A stretch of DNA of 64,000 nt from an uncultured Clostridia bacterium (GCA_946408995.1 CAMJUL010000004.1:1-64000), one strand, 5' to 3'; counted from the first letter of the stretch, positions 26,613-35,589 are shown. Translations and numbers: made by a program. The notes: generated from the sequence alone by a model not told the origin.

Positions 26613-28037
26613 ATGCCATTTGAAATCGAGGTAGATCAGAATTCTTTTGCGTCGATCAAAGTCGTCGGCTGCGGCGGCGGCGGGACCAACGCGGTCAACC
26701 GCATGGTGGAAGCCGGACTTCGGGGCGTGGAGTTTATTGCCGTCAATACGGATCGTCAGGCCCTGGCCTTGGCCAAGGCGGACACCAAGATACAGATCGG
26801 TGAAAAGCTGACCAAGGGGCTTGGCGCCGGCGCGCAGCCCGATATCGGCCGCCGGGCCGCCGAGGAAAGCCGCGAGGACATCGCCCAGGCCATCAAGGGG
26901 GCCGACCTGGTTTTCGTGACGGCCGGAATGGGCGGCGGAACAGGCACCGGCGCAGCGCCCATCGTGGCGGAGATCGCCCGGGAAAACAATTGCCTGACCA
27001 TCGCCGTGGTGACCAAGCCTTTTGCCTTTGAGGGCAAGCAGCGCATGAAAAACGCCGATATCGGCATCAGCGAGCTCAAGCAGAGCGTGGATACCCTGGT
27101 GGTGATCCCCAACGACCGTCTTCTGCAGGTGGTCAGCAAGGGCACCACGATCCTTGAGGCCTTCCGCATCGCCGACGACGTGCTCCGGCAGGGCATCCAG
27201 GGCATTTCGGACCTGATCAGCCAGCCTGCCCTGATCAACCTGGACTTCGCCGACGTCAAGACAGTCATGGAGTCTGGCGGAATGGCCCATATGGGCATCG
27301 GAACCGGAAAGGGCGAGACCAAAACGGTGGAAGCGGCGAAAAACGCCATTGCCAGCCCCCTTCTGGAGACCAAGATCGACGGCGCGAGGAGCGTGCTGAT
27401 CAACATCACCGGCGGCACGGACATGAGCATCATGGACGTGAACGAGGCTGCCAGCCTGATCATGCAGAACGCCGACAGCGAGGCCAACATCATTTTCGGC
27501 GCCGGCATCGACGAGACCATGACGGACGAGGTCCGCATTACGGTGATCGCCACCGGTTTTGAAAAAGGATCCTTCCCCAACCGTCCCCGCAAGCCCGTCA
27601 AAGGCGCAGAACGGGGTCAGACGGCCGCGGCGGCGCCCTCCTACAACCCCTATGAGACCCGGGCCAAGGCCCAGGAATCCCAGGAGGATGCCTTTGACGC
27701 GCCGGCTCCCACCACCTATGAAGGGGACCAGGGCTACTTTGGCGGCGGCGCCAGGCCCATCGTTCCGCCCAGGACCATGGGCGGCACCTATCAGCCGATG
27801 GGCACCAGCTATTATGCCCCGCCCGTTGCGCCTCAGCAGTATGTGCCGCAGCCTTATCAGGCGCCGGCCGCCCCGGCTTCCCAGGGCTACACCGCTCCGG
27901 CGTCCTATACGCCCCAGCAGCCGCAGTATCAGCCCCCGGAACAGCCCGAGCCCCAGCCTGTCCAGCAGAATCCCCAGACGGAGAAGGACGATTTGGGCGT
28001 ACCGGCCTTCCTGCGCAGAAATTCAAAGCATAATTGA
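26613..28037 (+). CDS. ftsZ: Cell-division GTPase FtsZ
   Basis: 474 residues. GTPase domain with tubulin signature [10 protein letters not shown] (about 106-115) and the T7 loop [12 protein letters not shown] long Pro/Gln/Tyr/Ala-rich linker runs from about 330 to 455, well above average length. The conserved C-terminal peptide that binds FtsA is [13 protein letters not shown] 26613 has GGAGGAAAG upstream; the upstream TTG would add an unrelated 15-residue leader. Followed by a strong terminator. Confidence 0.98.
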   Translation: MPFEIEVDQNSFASIKVVGCGGGGTNAVNRMVEAGLRGVEFIAVNTDRQALALAKADTKIQIGEKLTKGLGAGAQPDIGRRAAEESREDIAQAIKGADLVFVTAGMGGGTGTGAAPIVAEIARENNCLTIAVVTKPFAFEGKQRMKNADIGISELKQSVDTLVVIPNDRLLQVVSKGTTILEAFRIADDVLRQGIQGISDLISQPALINLDFADVKTVMESGGMAHMGIGTGKGETKTVEAAKNAIASPLLETKIDGARSVLINITGGTDMSIMDVNEAASLIMQNADSEANIIFGAGIDETMTDEVRITVIATGFEKGSFPNRPRKPVKGAERGQTAAAAPSYNPYETRAKAQESQEDAFDAPAPTTYEGDQGYFGGGARPIVPPRTMGGTYQPMGTSYYAPPVAPQQYVPQPYQAPAAPASQGYTAPASYTPQQPQYQPPEQPEPQPVQQNPQTEKDDLGVPAFLRRNSKHN

Positions 28038-28052
28038 GGCCTTGCTGCCTCT

Positions 28053-28078
28053 GCCGGCGAAAGCCGGCTTTTTCTTTT
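28053..28078 (+). terminator. ftsZ terminator
   Basis: Stem GCCGGC/GCCGGC, loop GAAA, then TTTTTCTTTT, 15 bp after the ftsZ stop. Confidence 0.9.
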
Positions 28079-28117
28079 GCCCGGCTTTTGGCGCCCGGCC
28101 GGAAAGGAATCAAACTG

Positions 28118-28146
28118 TTGCCAAAGCGGACAAAAACTGCTATACT
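28118..28146 (+). promoter_or_regulatory. Promoter of the Asp23/Gls24 operon
   Basis: TTGCCA, 17 nt, TATACT, 34 bp upstream of the Asp23/Gls24 ATG. It probably also transcribes amaP, DUF2273 and nusB onward. Confidence 0.75.
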
Positions 28147-28179
28147 TGCAAAGGAACCCTTTACAGGAGGTGTGTCTCT

Positions 28180-28956
28180 ATGGCTCAGAAAAAAGAGGAG
28201 CTGCCTGTGAATGCGGATGTGGATCTGCAGAACGGCGGTACGATTACATACGCGCCGGAAGTAATCTCGACCATCGCTGGCGTTGCCGCCAACGAGATCG
28301 AGGGCATTGCCGGCATGTGCATCAGCGGCGGGCTGAGCGACATCATCGGACGCAACAGGAATATCACCCGGGGCGTCAAGGTGGAGATCGGGAGCGAGGA
28401 AGCTTCCTTTGACCTTTACCTGATCGTGGAATACGGGCAGCCGATCCAAAAGGTCTGCCACGACGTGCAGGAAAACGTCCGAAAGGCCATTGAGAGCATG
28501 ACCGGTCTGCATGTGGCCCGGGTCGATGTGCATGTGCAGGGCGTCAGCTTTGAAAAAGAAAAGCAGCAGCAGGAATTGGGCATCGAGGCTTCCAGGAATC
28601 CTGCCCTGACCGACGGAAGCGCTTCCGGCCGGAAGGAGCCCTCCGGCAAGACGGAGGACGCGCCCAAGGCCGGCAAAGCCCGCAAAAAGAAGGCTTCCCG
28701 GGAGGAGAAGAAGGCCGCCGAGGCGCCTCAGGCCGGGGAACAAACGGCTCAAGAGCCCAAGGAAGACCTGCCTGATGCGGCCGCGGAAGTACAAACGCCC
28801 CCGCAGGCGGCTTCCGCCGATGCGCAAGGGGACACGCAGGAGGCGTCCGTTTCTCCGGAGGCGGAGGACGGGGAAATGGAAAACGCCTGGACGGCGGGCC
28901 CCAACGCAGGCGGGTTCAGGGAAACGGCCGTTGAGGACGGCAGCAGGGACGCGTGA
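28180..28956 (+). CDS. Asp23/Gls24 family envelope-stress protein with long tail
   Basis: 258 residues. The Asp23/Gls24 domain spans about 12-125 (TITYAPEVISTIAGVAANEIEGI, then the SEEASFDLYLIVEYG strand and GLHVARVDVHVQGV). The remaining 130 residues are low-complexity Ala, Pro, Glu and Lys and end in a WTAGP-containing motif. Family members are soluble but held at the membrane by AmaP, encoded next. ATG 28180 has AGGAGG 9 nt upstream. Typical members are 110-180 residues, so the tail is unusual. Confidence 0.9.
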   Translation: MAQKKEELPVNADVDLQNGGTITYAPEVISTIAGVAANEIEGIAGMCISGGLSDIIGRNRNITRGVKVEIGSEEASFDLYLIVEYGQPIQKVCHDVQENVRKAIESMTGLHVARVDVHVQGVSFEKEKQQQELGIEASRNPALTDGSASGRKEPSGKTEDAPKAGKARKKKASREEKKAAEAPQAGEQTAQEPKEDLPDAAAEVQTPPQAASADAQGDTQEASVSPEAEDGEMENAWTAGPNAGGFRETAVEDGSRDA

Positions 28957-29038
28957 CGTGCTTTTGAACGCGTTCGTTGGATCGCGGTTTATACAGGGCG
29001 CTCGAGGGGAGCGCATAAGATGAACGGGGAGGCAGACG

Positions 29039-29908
29039 ATGATGAAGATGAGATTGATCCACCGCATGATTCTTGTGATTGGCGCGCTGATTGTGCTTCT
29101 TATCGGTGTTGGCCTGATCGTGTCCGCCTGCGGACTGATTCCGAATTTTACGCTGATTCCCGAAACCGAGACGGAGAGCTTCTACAACTGGAAGCGGATC
29201 ATTGTGATCGCCTGCGGCGCGTTCCTGGTGCTGTTCGGGGGATATGCCATGCTGTTCCCCGGAAAGCTCCGCTACAGGAAAAAGGATTTCATCGTACAGA
29301 AGGGGGAGAACGGAGACCTTCTGATCAGCGTCAAGGCCCTTGAGTCCATGGTAAACAAGTGCGTGGACATGCACGAGGAGATCGAGACCAAGAAAATGGC
29401 CATTCTTCCCGGCAAGGACGGCATTTACGTCAACCTGAAGATCGCCATCGCCAACAACGTCTCCATCCCGCTGGCTTCCTCCAGCATCCAGAAGCAGATC
29501 AAGCAGTATGTCATGGCCTCCAGCGGCGTGCAGGTTTTGGACGTGAATGTGGCCGTGGACGGAACCAAGGGGGAAGTGGGGTCCGCCTCCAATCCCTATA
29601 CCGTGGTCCAGGAAGTCAAAGGACCTGAAAAGACCGTGGAAGAGGAAAAGAACGAGGAGAAAAAGCTTCCCCATATGCGCGTGTTCAGCCGGGAGGAGGA
29701 GCCCGCGATGGTGCCCGTCGCGCAGGAGCCGGCAGTGGAAGCTGCGCAGGAAGCCGTGAACGGCGCCAGGCAGGCCGCTGAAACGCTGGACCAGGCCGTG
29801 GAGAAGGTTCAGGGCGCCGCCGAGGAAGCCCTTGACAAGGCCGCAGAGGCCGGGGAAAAGGCTGTGGATGTTGCGGAGGAGATCGCCAAATCCGTATCCG
29901 AGGTCTGA
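29039..29908 (+). CDS. amaP: Alkaline-shock membrane anchor protein AmaP
   Basis: 289 residues. Two N-terminal TM helices (about 8-32 and 52-76), then an AmaP-type cytoplasmic domain with an Asp23-like fold (DLLISVKALESMVNK; GIYVNLKIAIANNVSIP; VLDVNVAVDG). An Ala/Glu-rich, probably helical tail runs from about 190. AmaP anchors Asp23/Gls24 proteins at the membrane. GGGGAGG precedes ATG 29039. AmaP proteins are usually about 180-200 residues; the tail here is extra. Confidence 0.87.
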   Translation: MMKMRLIHRMILVIGALIVLLIGVGLIVSACGLIPNFTLIPETETESFYNWKRIIVIACGAFLVLFGGYAMLFPGKLRYRKKDFIVQKGENGDLLISVKALESMVNKCVDMHEEIETKKMAILPGKDGIYVNLKIAIANNVSIPLASSSIQKQIKQYVMASSGVQVLDVNVAVDGTKGEVGSASNPYTVVQEVKGPEKTVEEEKNEEKKLPHMRVFSREEEPAMVPVAQEPAVEAAQEAVNGARQAAETLDQAVEKVQGAAEEALDKAAEAGEKAVDVAEEIAKSVSEV

Positions 29909-29958
29909 CGCGGACCATTTCAAAGAAGGCCTTCAAGGCCTGAAAGGAGCATGATACC

Positions 29959-30474
29959 ATGAATCGGGAAGACAACAGACCCTCGTTTCTGAAGGTGGGA
30001 ACGCCGCAGTGCGCGCTGTTCTGCGGGTTTTTGGGATTGGTGCTTGCGGTGCTTTTGCTGACCATCGGCTTCTGGCGCACCCTGATGCTGGCCGTGTTTA
30101 TGCTTCTGGGCGCCTTCATCGGCGGCGTAAAGGATAAGCGGGCCTTTGTTCAGGAAAAGCTGTCCGCCCTTGTCCCCTCCGGCGAGAAGAAACCCTACCG
30201 GGCCACGGTCTATCCGGCGGGAATGACCCCGGACAGGAAGACGGCCCCCGCGGCGGAACCTGCCGAGGAGGAAGAAGAAGAGGAAGAGGAAGCCGTCGAA
30301 GAAGCGGAAGACGCGCAGACGCCTGCGGAGGACGAGGACGTGTCTGATCCCGTGGAAGAAACAGAGGCGGAAGAAGCGTCGGACAGCGAAGAGGACGACG
30401 GCGAGGAAGAAAAGACCTCCTGGAGCGCCGGCCCGGAGACCCGGGACGGACGGTTTGAACGCGCTGCCAAATAA
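29959..30474 (+). CDS. DUF2273-type small membrane protein with acidic tail
   Basis: 171 residues. Two adjacent TM helices (about 20-36 and 38-56) with the pattern GFLGLVLAVLLLTIGFWRTL and MLLGAFIGGVKD, as in DUF2273 proteins of Asp23/amaP operons. From about residue 90 it is almost entirely Glu and Asp, and it ends with WSAGP, a motif shared with the Asp23/Gls24 protein two genes upstream. Function unknown; context implies an envelope-stress module. Confidence 0.82.
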   Translation: MNREDNRPSFLKVGTPQCALFCGFLGLVLAVLLLTIGFWRTLMLAVFMLLGAFIGGVKDKRAFVQEKLSALVPSGEKKPYRATVYPAGMTPDRKTAPAAEPAEEEEEEEEEAVEEAEDAQTPAEDEDVSDPVEETEAEEASDSEEDDGEEEKTSWSAGPETRDGRFERAAK

Positions 30475-30533
30475 GGGACCGCCATGCCGGGGATCCCCGG
30501 CCGAAAAAGCGATAAAGGACGGATTGCAGAAAA

Positions 30534-30950
30534 ATGTCGCGGAAGTCAGCACGGTGCGCCGCCATGCAGATGGTGTTTGAAGACCTCTTCGGAGGGGAAG
30601 GCGGGGAGGAGACCCTCCTTGGCCTGATTGCCTATGTTCCCGAGGAAGGGGAGAAGGAATTCATCGAGGGGCTGGTCGCCGGCGTCAGGGAGCATGCCGG
30701 GGAGATCGACAGCCTGATTGCTTCCCATCTGCGGAACTGGACCATGGAGCGGATCTCCAGGGTCTCCCATGCCGCGCTGCGGCTGGCGGTGTACGAAATG
30801 AAATGGGTACCGGACGTCCCCAAAGGGGTCGTCATTCAGGAAGCGGTGCAGCTGACGCAGCGCTTTGACGAGGAGGCGGAAGGGCGCTTTGTCAACGGGG
30901 TCCTTTCGGGCATCCTCAGGGAGATGGAAGAGACCGGGAACCATGAGTGA
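30534..30950 (+). CDS. nusB: Transcription antitermination factor NusB
   Basis: 138 residues, all-helical NusB fold. The N-terminal RxxAxQ-type motif is SRKSARCAAMQMVFE. The C-terminal signature includes ISRVSHAALRLAVYEM, VPKGVVIQEAVQLTQRF and RFVNGVLSGI. It binds boxA RNA with S10 in rRNA antitermination. SD is weak (AAAGGACGG at long spacing). A 16-bp perfect palindrome (30486-30501) lies just upstream. Its stop overlaps the next gene's ATG. Confidence 0.95.
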   Translation: MSRKSARCAAMQMVFEDLFGGEGGEETLLGLIAYVPEEGEKEFIEGLVAGVREHAGEIDSLIASHLRNWTMERISRVSHAALRLAVYEMKWVPDVPKGVVIQEAVQLTQRFDEEAEGRFVNGVLSGILREMEETGNHE

Positions 30951-31950
30951 AAACGGGTATGTGCTGGGGATCGACACCAGCTGCTACACCACAAGCGCAG
31001 CCGTGGCCCTGAACGGAACAATCCTGTCCTTTGGCAGAAAACTGCTGCCGGTTGAAAAAGGAGAACGCGGCCTCCGCCAGAGCGAGGCCGTTTTTGCGCA
31101 TCTTAAACAGCTGCCCGACGTGGTCGGGCAGGTGATGGACGCCCTCGACGTTCCGCCCGGCGCCGTGTGTGTTTCGGCGTCTCCCCGGGACGGGGAGGAC
31201 TCCTACATGCCGGTCTTCAGGACGGGCCTGTCCTTTGCCCGGGTGCTTTCCTCCTGTCTGAAGATCCCGCTGTTCACAACGACCCATCAGCGGGGACATA
31301 TCCGCGCGGCCCAAATCGACAGCGGCCTTGAGGACGAAACGTTCCTGGCCGTCCATCTTTCGGGCGGGACGACGGACGTGCTTTGGGTCCGGGCGGACGG
31401 ACAGATCGAGCTGATGGGAAGCAGCCTGGATCTGCATGCCGGCCAGCTGGTGGACCGCACCGGCGTCCGGCTGGGGCTGCCCTTCCCCAGCGGGAAGGAA
31501 TTGGAGAAGCTGGCCCTCTCGGGCCGCAGCGCCCAGCGGGTGCCTGTATCCATGGAGGGGGGAAGCTGCCACCTGTCCGGGTGTGAGACCCGTCTTCAGC
31601 AGCTTATGGCGCAGGGACTCTCCCCGGAAGACACGGCCGCGGAGGTGTACAGCGTGCTTTCCAGGACCGTGCTCAGGATGCTTTGCGCCGCGGCGGAAAA
31701 AAGCGGGATCCGCCGCTGCCTGATCGCGGGCGGGGTGGCCTCCTCCGGGCTATTGAGGACGCTGCTCGACGAGCGGAACCGGAAAAAGGGTCTCGGACTG
31801 GAATTGTATTACGGCAGACCGGAGTATTCATCGGACAATGCCGCCGGGGTTGCCCTGATCGGCGAGGAACTCTGGCGCCCGGACCGCCCGGGAAGCCGGG
31901 GCGGGGCGCCCAAGGAGGACCGGAGGGAAACCGGGTCGGACGCATATTGA
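30943..31950 (+). CDS. TsaD/Kae1 (peptidase M22-like) paralogue
   Basis: 335 residues, ASKHA fold of the TsaD/Kae1 family. Seen: LGIDTSCYTTSAAV (phosphate loop), HQRGH at 115-119 keeping both metal-ligand His of the TsaD HxExH, SGGTTD instead of SGGHT, GGVASSGLLR and SSDNAAGVAL. These deviations suggest a paralogue, not the t6A-forming TsaD itself. ATG 30943 overlaps the nusB stop. Paralogues near nusB, folD and xseA are known in Clostridia without assigned function. Confidence 0.8.
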   Translation: MSENGYVLGIDTSCYTTSAAVALNGTILSFGRKLLPVEKGERGLRQSEAVFAHLKQLPDVVGQVMDALDVPPGAVCVSASPRDGEDSYMPVFRTGLSFARVLSSCLKIPLFTTTHQRGHIRAAQIDSGLEDETFLAVHLSGGTTDVLWVRADGQIELMGSSLDLHAGQLVDRTGVRLGLPFPSGKELEKLALSGRSAQRVPVSMEGGSCHLSGCETRLQQLMAQGLSPEDTAAEVYSVLSRTVLRMLCAAAEKSGIRRCLIAGGVASSGLLRTLLDERNRKKGLGLELYYGRPEYSSDNAAGVALIGEELWRPDRPGSRGGAPKEDRRETGSDAY

Positions 31951-31971
31951 ACGGCTGAAAGGGGATTTTGG

Positions 31972-32832
31972 ATGAGTACGATCATGTATGGAGCGCCCTG
32001 CGTGGACCAGCTGACCTTGGACCAGTCAAGGAGGGTCGAGGCCCTCCGGGAGAAGGGCGTCAACGTAACCCTGGCAGTGGTCCGGGTCGGCGATGATCCC
32101 GCGAGCGAGGTTTATGTGCGGAACAAAAAAAACGCCTGCGCAAAGCTGGGCATCGTTTCCAGGGAGATCCATCTGCCCGGGGATACGGACCAGGAGACCC
32201 TTGAAAACTGCCTGGATGCCCTGAGCGCGGACGATGGCGTAACGGGGATCCTGCTTCAGCTGCCCCTTCCGGCACCCCTGAAGGAGCAGGAGGCCCTTTT
32301 GCACATCGCCCCGGAAAAAGACGCGGATGGATTCCGCAGCGGGAACTGCGGGACCCTCATTGCCGGCGGAGAGGGGACCTTGCCCTGTACTCCCCGGGGC
32401 ATCCTGTACATGCTCAAATACTACGGGGTGGAAATGACCGGGAAGCGGGCCGTGGTGATCGGACGCAGCGCCATCGTGGGCAAGCCCTGCGCGCTGATGC
32501 TTTTGAACGAGAACTGCACGGTGACCGTGTGCCATTCCAAAACCCAAAACCTGGAAGCGATCACCTCCGAGGCGGACATCGTGGTCGCCGCGGTTGGAAA
32601 GGCGGAAATGATCAAGGGAAGCATGCTCAAGGAGGGCTGTGCCGTGGTGGACGTGGGCATCAACCGCACGCCGGAGGGCCTGAAGGGGGATGTGGAATTT
32701 GAATCCGCCTCGAAAAAAGCGGCCTTCATCAGCCCGGTGCCGGGGGGCGTCGGAAAGATGACGGTGGCCATGCTGATGGAAAACGTCATCGACCTTGCGG
32801 AGAAAGGGGCGGGCCCCGCCGGAAGAAAATGA
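31972..32832 (+). CDS. folD: Methylene-THF dehydrogenase/cyclohydrolase FolD
   Basis: 286 residues. Catalytic region YVRNKKNACAKLGI (Tyr and Lys of the FolD active site), substrate motif ILLQLPLPAPL, the NADP-binding domain with VVIGRSAIVGKP and the C-terminal signature PVPGGVGKMTVAML. It interconverts methylene-, methenyl- and formyl-THF in one-carbon metabolism. Its TGA overlaps the xseA ATG. Confidence 0.97.
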   Translation: MSTIMYGAPCVDQLTLDQSRRVEALREKGVNVTLAVVRVGDDPASEVYVRNKKNACAKLGIVSREIHLPGDTDQETLENCLDALSADDGVTGILLQLPLPAPLKEQEALLHIAPEKDADGFRSGNCGTLIAGGEGTLPCTPRGILYMLKYYGVEMTGKRAVVIGRSAIVGKPCALMLLNENCTVTVCHSKTQNLEAITSEADIVVAAVGKAEMIKGSMLKEGCAVVDVGINRTPEGLKGDVEFESASKKAAFISPVPGGVGKMTVAMLMENVIDLAEKGAGPAGRK

Positions 32833-34061
32833 AATGGACACTGTCGGTCACAGAGCTCAATGAGTATGTGCGTCTGTCCCTTGCGGGGGATCCCATGCTG
32901 CGGGACCTGACCCTTTGCGGGGAGATCAGCGGATTCAAAAGACAGGTTTCGGGCCACTGGTATTTTACCCTGAAGGATGACAGGAGCCGGCTGAACTGCG
33001 TTTTTTTCAGGCAGAACGCTCAAGGCTGCGCCTTCCTGCCCAAGGACGGGGACCGGGTGATCCTGACGGGAAGCGTCGGGCTGTACACGGCCCAGGGAAG
33101 CTACCAGTTTTATACCGAAACCATGAAGCGGGAAGGACAGGGGGAGCTTTTCCTCAGGTTCGAAAAGCTGAAAAAGAAACTGGCCGCAGAGGGATTGTTT
33201 GACCAGGCCAGGAAAAGGCCGCTTCCCCTGCGGCCCCGCACCGTGGCGGTGGTTACCAGCCGGAGCGGCGCGGTCATCCATGACATTGCCCGGGTCGCAG
33301 GCAGACGGGACCCTTCCGTTCAGCTGGTGCTCAGGCCCGCTTTGGTACAGGGGGAAGGAGCGGCGGAGGACATCGCCCGGGGGATCCGGGAAGCAGCCCT
33401 GCTTTCCGGAGCGGAGGTCCTGATCATCGGACGGGGCGGCGGGTCCATGGAGGACCTGTGGGCTTTTAACGAGGAAACCGTTGTCCGGGCGATTTCGGAT
33501 TGCCCGATTCCGGTCATCTCGGCCGTGGGACACGAGGTGGATGTGACGCTTTCCGATTTCGCGGCGGATGTGCGGGCCGCCACCCCTTCGGCGGCGGCAG
33601 AGATCGCCGTGCCGGACCGGAGAAAGCTTCAGGAAGAGACCCGCGGGCTGCAGGCAAGGCTCGAGGGCGCCATGGAGGGCGCCCTGCTGCGGGGCAGGAA
33701 CGAACTTCACCGGCGGGAAAAGGCCCTCGCGGCCCTGCACCCCGCCGGCAAACTGGCAGCGCTCAAGAACCGGCAAGGGATCTGCGTTCTGCGGATGGAA
33801 AAGGCGATGCAGGGCTGGATCCGGGGGCAGATGTCGGCCGTCCAGGTGCTGGAAAAGCGCCTTGAAGCCTTGGGCCCCAGAGGGATCCTTGAAAGGGGCT
33901 ATGCCTTCGTAACGGATTCCGGCAGGCTGGTTCCCGGCGTCAGGGCCTTGGGACATACGGCAGAGATCACGTTTTATGACGGAAAGGCCCGGGTGGAGGT
34001 TACAAACATCAGGGAGGGTGATCCATTTGGCTCCGAGGAAAAAGACGGAAGCGACCTTTGA
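32829..34061 (+). CDS. xseA: Exodeoxyribonuclease VII large subunit
   Basis: 410 residues. N-terminal OB-fold (SVTELNEYVRLSL; SGHWYFTLKDDRSRLNCVFF), then the catalytic domain with VVTSRSGAVIHDI, the IIGRGGGSMEDLWAFNEE signature and VGHEVDVTLSDFAADVRAATPSAA-type region, and a helical C-terminus with RGYAFV. Degrades single-stranded DNA with XseB. Overlaps folD by 4 nt and xseB by 35 nt. Confidence 0.97.
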   Translation: MKWTLSVTELNEYVRLSLAGDPMLRDLTLCGEISGFKRQVSGHWYFTLKDDRSRLNCVFFRQNAQGCAFLPKDGDRVILTGSVGLYTAQGSYQFYTETMKREGQGELFLRFEKLKKKLAAEGLFDQARKRPLPLRPRTVAVVTSRSGAVIHDIARVAGRRDPSVQLVLRPALVQGEGAAEDIARGIREAALLSGAEVLIIGRGGGSMEDLWAFNEETVVRAISDCPIPVISAVGHEVDVTLSDFAADVRAATPSAAAEIAVPDRRKLQEETRGLQARLEGAMEGALLRGRNELHRREKALAALHPAGKLAALKNRQGICVLRMEKAMQGWIRGQMSAVQVLEKRLEALGPRGILERGYAFVTDSGRLVPGVRALGHTAEITFYDGKARVEVTNIREGDPFGSEEKDGSDL

Positions 34062-34254
34062 AGAAAACCTGGCGTCCCTTGAAGCCCTTGTCCAGAGCCT
34101 GGAGGAGGGTGCGCTTTCCCTTTCGGACTCCCTTAAAACCTATGAAGAGGGCATGAAGCTGGCGGCACTTTTGAACGCGGAGCTTTCAAGGGCGGAAACG
34201 CGCATGAAGGAGATCGCCGGAGGTGCGGTGGTGCCCATGGAGGACGCGCCATGA
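34027..34254 (+). CDS. xseB: Exodeoxyribonuclease VII small subunit
   Basis: 75 residues, standard XseB length: two helices with FEENLASLEALVQSLEEGALSLSDSL and YEEGMKLA. TTG at 34027 is preferred: it matches family length and has GGGAGGG at 9-nt spacing, whereas longer in-frame options lie well inside xseA. It overlaps xseA by 35 nt and ispA by 4 nt, so the three are translationally coupled. Confidence 0.93.
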   Translation: MAPRKKTEATFEENLASLEALVQSLEEGALSLSDSLKTYEEGMKLAALLNAELSRAETRMKEIAGGAVVPMEDAP

Positions 34255-35111
34255 AGGAAAGCTATCAGGAATATCAGCGTTTGTGCGAGGAGGCGCTTTC
34301 CGCCCGCGTCTTTCCGGGGGCGGAAGAGGAAAACCTTGAGGCGATGCGCTACAGCCTGCTGGGCGGCGGAAAACGGCTGAGAGGGGTCCTGGTCCTTGCC
34401 TCCTGTGTCTGCGCCGGTGGGGAAGCCGAAAGGGCGCTGCCGGCCGCCTGCGCTGTGGAAATGGTCCATGCCTATTCGCTGATCCACGACGATCTGCCCG
34501 CCATGGACAACGATGTCCTGCGCCGGGGAAAGCCCACCTGCCATGTGCGATTTGGCGAGGCGCAGGCGATCCTCGCCGGGGACGGTCTGCTGACGGAGGC
34601 CTTCTCCGTCTTGGCCGAGTCCTATGAAGCGCCTGTGGGGGCGGGCCTGGTAGCCCTCCTTTCCCGGGCCGCCGGGCCAGGCGGAATGGTGGGGGGGCAG
34701 GTCCTGGACATGTCCCCGCCCCGGGAGGCCGACCTTGCTTGGCTGAGAAAAATGGTGGGGAAAAAGACGGGCTGCCTGATCGAGGCTTCGGTGGAAATGG
34801 GCCTGAAGTGCGCCGGCGCGGGGGAGGAATGCATGGCCTGCGGACGGAGGTACGGCATCCATCTGGGGAGGGCGTTCCAGATTGTGGACGATATCCTGGA
34901 CGTGGTCGGCGACGAAAAGACCCTTGGGAAAAGCATCGGGAAGGACGCCGCAGAGGAAAAGCGGACGTTCGTGACGCTCCTGGGCCTTGAGGAGGCCCGC
35001 AGGCAGGCCCTGGAGGAGACCGGGCATGCGGTCAGCGCGCTGGAGCCCTTTGGGGAACGTGGTGCGTTTCTTTCCCGGCTTGCCCGGGATATGCTGGACA
35101 GGATCTATTAG
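34251..35111 (+). CDS. ispA: Farnesyl/geranyl diphosphate synthase
   Basis: 286 residues, trans-prenyltransferase family. First Asp-rich motif DDLPAMDND (about 82-90), GGGKRLRG near the N-terminus (binds isopentenyl diphosphate), second Asp-rich motif QIVDDILDVVGD. It elongates DMAPP/GPP, feeding undecaprenyl and quinone synthesis. The xseA-xseB-ispA order is classic; the dxs gene that often follows is not present here. Confidence 0.95.
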   Translation: MKESYQEYQRLCEEALSARVFPGAEEENLEAMRYSLLGGGKRLRGVLVLASCVCAGGEAERALPAACAVEMVHAYSLIHDDLPAMDNDVLRRGKPTCHVRFGEAQAILAGDGLLTEAFSVLAESYEAPVGAGLVALLSRAAGPGGMVGGQVLDMSPPREADLAWLRKMVGKKTGCLIEASVEMGLKCAGAGEECMACGRRYGIHLGRAFQIVDDILDVVGDEKTLGKSIGKDAAEEKRTFVTLLGLEEARRQALEETGHAVSALEPFGERGAFLSRLARDMLDRIY

Positions 35112-35126
35112 AGAGGAAGGATCGGA

Positions 35127-35573
35127 GTGGATTTTTTCCAAGCGCTTCTGGAAAACGGGGTTCTCCCTGCCTCCGCCGCCGCCTGGTGCACGGCGCAGGT
35201 GATCAAGTTTCTGCTCTACGGCCTTCTGTACCGGAAATTCAAACTGGAAAGGTTTCTGGGAAGCGGCGGCATGCCTTCCTCCCACACCGCGACGGTCGTG
35301 GCCATGTGTCTGATGACCGGCTTCAGGGAGGGCTTTACGGGCACCCTGTTTGCGGTGGCCCTGGTTTTTGCGGCGGTGGTCATCTACGACGCAATGGGTG
35401 TCAGGCGGGAAACCGGACGGCAGGGGGAAGTCATCAACCAGATGCTCAAGGAAGTGCTGGTGGACGGGAAACCCATTACGGAGGAGACCATGAAGACCCT
35501 GGTGGGCCATTCTCCTGTGGAGTGCCTGGGAGGCATTATCGTCGGCGTGATCGTGGCATTCTTATTCAGATAA
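35127..35573 (+). CDS. Divergent PAP2 (DUF212/YuiD) family membrane protein
   Basis: 148 residues with about four TM segments. The family motif GSGGMPSSHTATVVAM, the adjacent VIYDAMGVRRETG and the C-terminal GHSPVECLGGIIVG match the DUF212/YuiD group, related to acid phosphatase/vanadium haloperoxidase membrane enzymes. A lipid phosphatase or phosphotransferase role is plausible but unproven. GTG start at 35127 with GGAAGGATCGGA. Directly behind ispA, so a polyprenyl-phosphate substrate is tempting. Confidence 0.85.
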   Translation: MDFFQALLENGVLPASAAAWCTAQVIKFLLYGLLYRKFKLERFLGSGGMPSSHTATVVAMCLMTGFREGFTGTLFAVALVFAAVVIYDAMGVRRETGRQGEVINQMLKEVLVDGKPITEETMKTLVGHSPVECLGGIIVGVIVAFLFR

Positions 35574-35589
35574 AAGGAGGCGTGTTCGC

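Noticed and set aside
30486..30501. 16-bp perfect palindrome before nusB as a terminator
   Set aside because: No loop and followed by an A-rich, not T-rich, tract; more likely a neutral palindrome or weak operator.
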